Of a DNA stretch of 64,000 bases, positions 62,064 to 64,000 are shown one piece after another. Positions within the stretch are counted from its first letter, which is position 1. Every line of letters begins with the position of its first letter. Below the pieces are notes generated by a model, which worked only from the letters and a program-made list of their open reading frames with translations, was not told the DNA's origin and made no database searches. Source of the DNA: Pseudoclavibacter triregionum (GTDB lineage: Bacteria > Actinomycetota > Actinomycetes > Actinomycetales > Microbacteriaceae); NCBI GenBank assembly GCA_910822395.1, contig OU365335.1:2294001-2358000 (forward strand). Reading direction: 5' to 3'. The translations under genes and the position numbers were made by a program.

Positions 62064-63332
62064 CTAGTCGAGCTCCTCGCTCGGCACGAAGCGGACGCCG
62101 GATGCGCCACCGCCCGAGGACCGACCGGATGGCATCCGGAGCGCGTCCTGGGCGGCGCGGTACGCGACGCCCGAGGTGAAGCCGCGGCGCTGGAGGAAGC
62201 TCTCGAGGCGCCGGGTGGCGGTCTCCTCGTCGAGCCCGCGGAGCTTGCGCGCGCGGTCGATCGCGGTCTCGCGGGCACGCTCGAACTCGTCGTCGCGGTC
62301 GTGCTCGGCGAGGGCGGCGTCGATGGCCTCGGGCGGGATGCCCTTGTCGCGGAGGAGCCGCTCCACGGCCATCCGCCCCTTGCCCTGGCGGACGAGGTGC
62401 TTCTCGACGAGGTGCTCGGCGAGGCGGGCGTCGTCGAGGTAGCCGAGCTCGCCGAGGCGCTCGAGGATGCGCTCGATCTCCGCCTCGCCGAGGAGCTCGT
62501 CCTGCGCGAGCGCCCTGCGCAGCTCGCCGCTCGAGCGGTCGGTGCGGCGGAGCATGGCGAGGGCCCGCTCCTCGGCGGCTTCTACGGCGCGCTCGACGGC
62601 CTCCGCGTGCTCCACGGCCTCGGCCGCGCGGGCGAGGCGCGCCTCGGCGGACTGCGGCGCCTCGTCGACGACCGGCGACGACTCGGCTCGGCGACGCGAG
62701 TCGGCGGGAGCGGCAGAGGGCGCGTCGGCGCCTCGGGCGGGCGTTGCCGGCGGCGCCGTCCACGCCGCCGCGAACCCCGGCGACGCGCCGGAGGCGGTCT
62801 CCGAGCCGACCGCGCTCGCCGCTCGCCGACGGCGAGCGAGCTCCGCGAGGGAGACGACCTCGGCGGGGGCGTCCGGTGCCGGCGTCGACGGGGGCATCGG
62901 CTCAGGTGAAGGAGCCGACGGTCGTGCGGGAGCTTGTTCGGGGTCGGGAGCGCTGTCACGGAGGGGTCCCGCGCCGCAGACCGGACTCGGCCCGTGCGAG
63001 CTCGTCGGCTCCGCCCGGCGGGAGCCCTGGCCCCACGCGTCGAGCATGGCCTCGCTCGGGTTCGACGACGGCGCGCGCTCGGGGCGGCCGGGGGCTTCCG
63101 GGGAGTCGGCCCTGAGCTCGGGCGAGGTCCACGCCGAGCCCCAGACGGGGCTCGCGCCATCCGAGGCCGACCCCTTGCTCGCGAGCGGCACGTCCGCAGC
63201 GGTCGCCGGTGCGTGAGCGGTCGGCTCCACGGGCACTGGCGACACCGCATCCTGATCCGTCGCGCTGCGACCCGCGCGGCGTGCGCGGAGCTCCCCCAGC
63301 GAGACGACCTCTGCGAGATCCCTCTCGGACAT
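62064..63332 (-). CDS. recX: RecX regulator with very long N-terminal extension
   Basis: RecX inhibits RecA filament growth. The RecX core is only residues about 255-400 (ALAMLRRTDRSSGELRRAL, YLDDARLAEHLVEKHLVRQG, RKLRGLDEETATRRLESFLQ). The first 250 residues are disordered and rich in Ala, Ser and Pro. They carry the motif EVVSL-x-EL-x-x-RR twice, at residues 8 and 158, and AWT[SA]P twice, near residues 67 and 189. RecX proteins usually have 150-200 residues. The gene is 90 bases after recA, with a hairpin between them. Confidence 0.9.
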   Translation of the reverse strand: MSERDLAEVVSLGELRARRAGRSATDQDAVSPVPVEPTAHAPATAADVPLASKGSASDGASPVWGSAWTSPELRADSPEAPGRPERAPSSNPSEAMLDAWGQGSRRAEPTSSHGPSPVCGAGPLRDSAPDPEQAPARPSAPSPEPMPPSTPAPDAPAEVVSLAELARRRRAASAVGSETASGASPGFAAAWTAPPATPARGADAPSAAPADSRRRAESSPVVDEAPQSAEARLARAAEAVEHAEAVERAVEAAEERALAMLRRTDRSSGELRRALAQDELLGEAEIERILERLGELGYLDDARLAEHLVEKHLVRQGKGRMAVERLLRDKGIPPEAIDAALAEHDRDDEFERARETAIDRARKLRGLDEETATRRLESFLQRRGFTSGVAYRAAQDALRMPSGRSSGGGASGVRFVPSEELD

Positions 63333-63382
63333 GTGGCTCCTCTCCTCGGCTATCGGCCGGCGGGCGTGCGGGCAGACGGGAG

Positions 63383-63414
63383 CGGGGCCGCCGCGGTGTT
63401 CCGCGACAGCCCCG
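63383..63414 (-). terminator. Hairpin between recA and recX
   Basis: An imperfect stem (GGGGC and CGCGG arms with an internal loop and a four-base end loop) lies eight bases after the recA stop. A partial terminator between recA and recX is known in E. coli and would lower RecX relative to RecA. Here there is no T-run. Confidence 0.5.
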
Positions 63415-63422
63415 ATGTCCGG

Positions 63423-64000
63423 CTACGCCGTGCGCGCCTCGATGGAGTCGACCGGCGCGAGCTCCTCGGCCCCGGCCTCCGCCTGCTGGCCGCGGCCGCC
63501 GACGCCGAGCTTCGTGAGGATCTTCTCCTCGATCTCGGCGGCGGTCTCCGGGTGCTCGATGAGGAAGCGGCGGGCGTTCTCCTTGCCCTGGCCGAGCTGC
63601 TCGCCGTCGTAGGTGTACCAGGCGCCCGACTTCTTCACGATCTCGTGCTCGACGCCGAAGTCGATGAGCGAGCCCTCGCGCGAGATGCCCACGCCGTAGA
63701 GGACGTCGAACTCGGCCTGCTTGAAGGGCGGGGCCATCTTGTTCTTCACGACCTTGACGCGCGTGCGGTTGCCGACGGCCTCCTGGCCGTCCTTGAGCGT
63801 CTCGATCTTGCGGATGTCGAGGCGGACCGAGGCGTAGAACTTCAGCGCCTTGCCGCCCGAGGTCGTCTCGGGCGAGCCGAAGAACACGCCGACCTTCTCG
63901 CGGAGCTGGTTGATGAAGATCGCGGTCGTCTTCGTCTGGTTGAGGCCGCCCGTGAGCTTGCGGAGGGCCTGCGACATGAGGCGGGCCTGGAGGCCGACGT
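63423..64000 (-). CDS. recA: Recombinase RecA, 5' part beyond the window
   Basis: RecA catalyses strand exchange and triggers LexA cleavage. The visible C-terminal part of about 192 residues begins in [17 protein letters not shown]. It contains [20 protein letters not shown] (loop L2 region) and [17 protein letters not shown]. The C-terminal domain ends with [20 protein letters not shown] and a short acidic tail. No intein lies in the visible part. The promoter, and any SOS box, lie beyond base 64000. Confidence 0.97.
   Translation of the reverse strand, partial: VGLQARLMSQALRKLTGGLNQTKTTAIFINQLREKVGVFFGSPETTSGGKALKFYASVRLDIRKIETLKDGQEAVGNRTRVKVVKNKMAPPFKQAEFDVLYGVGISREGSLIDFGVEHEIVKKSGAWYTYDGEQLGQGKENARRFLIEHPETAAEIEEKILTKLGVGGRGQQAEAGAEELAPVDSIEARTA

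Overview
The window is chromosomal DNA from a very GC-rich actinobacterium, most likely a member of Microbacteriaceae (Micrococcales). The support is gene order: der-cmk-tyrA-rluB-scpB-scpA-parA-xerD-nudix-pyrG-recN-nadK-tlyA-small ORF-HAD-TPR, then tyrS, mpg, the arg genes and pheST, is the classic actinobacterial core layout. Other support is a 16S-23S spacer without tRNAs, a GTG/ATG start set with many apparent leaderless promoters, a lexA gene divergent from a LysM protein, and GGTGGTTGAGGAG-type palindromic intergenic repeats of a kind I associate with this family. The genus cannot be named from here. Almost all genes lie on the minus strand.

Layout, left to right. 1-6.4 kb: the 3' part of a long minus-strand gene train for ribosome assembly (der), nucleotide supply (cmk), tyrosine synthesis (tyrA), rRNA modification (rluB) and chromosome segregation (scpAB, parA). 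6.4-7.75 kb: a small accessory island inserted between parA and xerD, holding a frameshifted lipoprotein, a DinB-like C-terminal remnant, a frameshifted VapC/PIN toxin and an intact Phd/YefM-type antitoxin. 7.8-18.3 kb: xerD, nudix, pyrG, recN, nadK, tlyA, a 66-residue protein, a HAD phosphatase and a TPR protein with a repetitive charged N-terminus. 18.4-24.3 kb: a complete rrn operon (16S-23S-5S on the minus strand) with two promoters and a terminator. 24.4-33.5 kb: tyrS, mpg and the arginine genes argC-J-B-F-G-H, with argD and argR missing from their usual place. 33.6-37.3 kb: pheS-pheT. 37.4-41 kb: a glutamate-type amino-acid ABC importer. 41-43.6 kb: an rRNA methyltransferase and infC-rpmI-rplT, with DUF1844 divergent. 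44-51.3 kb: a CtpE-like P-type ATPase, an SseB-family protein and hisC-B-H-A. 51.4-53.8 kb: the SOS locus (LysM protein and lexA with shared operators) and a second frameshifted lipoprotein. 53.8-64 kb: hflX, an RsmC-like methyltransferase, dapF, miaA, miaB, an unknown helical-repeat protein, recX and the 3' part of recA.

Most of the window is housekeeping. The genes of the large minus-strand train overlap by four bases (ATGA/GTGA) or lie a few bases apart, so translational coupling is likely. The less ordinary signals are: ten genes with a TANNNT -10 box placed 6-9 bases before the start codon; three accessory genes each broken by one missing base while every core gene is intact; an apparent AUC start for infC; an overlapping pair of SOS operators on the -10 of the LysM gene; a RecX with a duplicated short motif in a long disordered N-terminus; and five REP-like palindromes. 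I did not find a convincing wholly new defence or mobile system.
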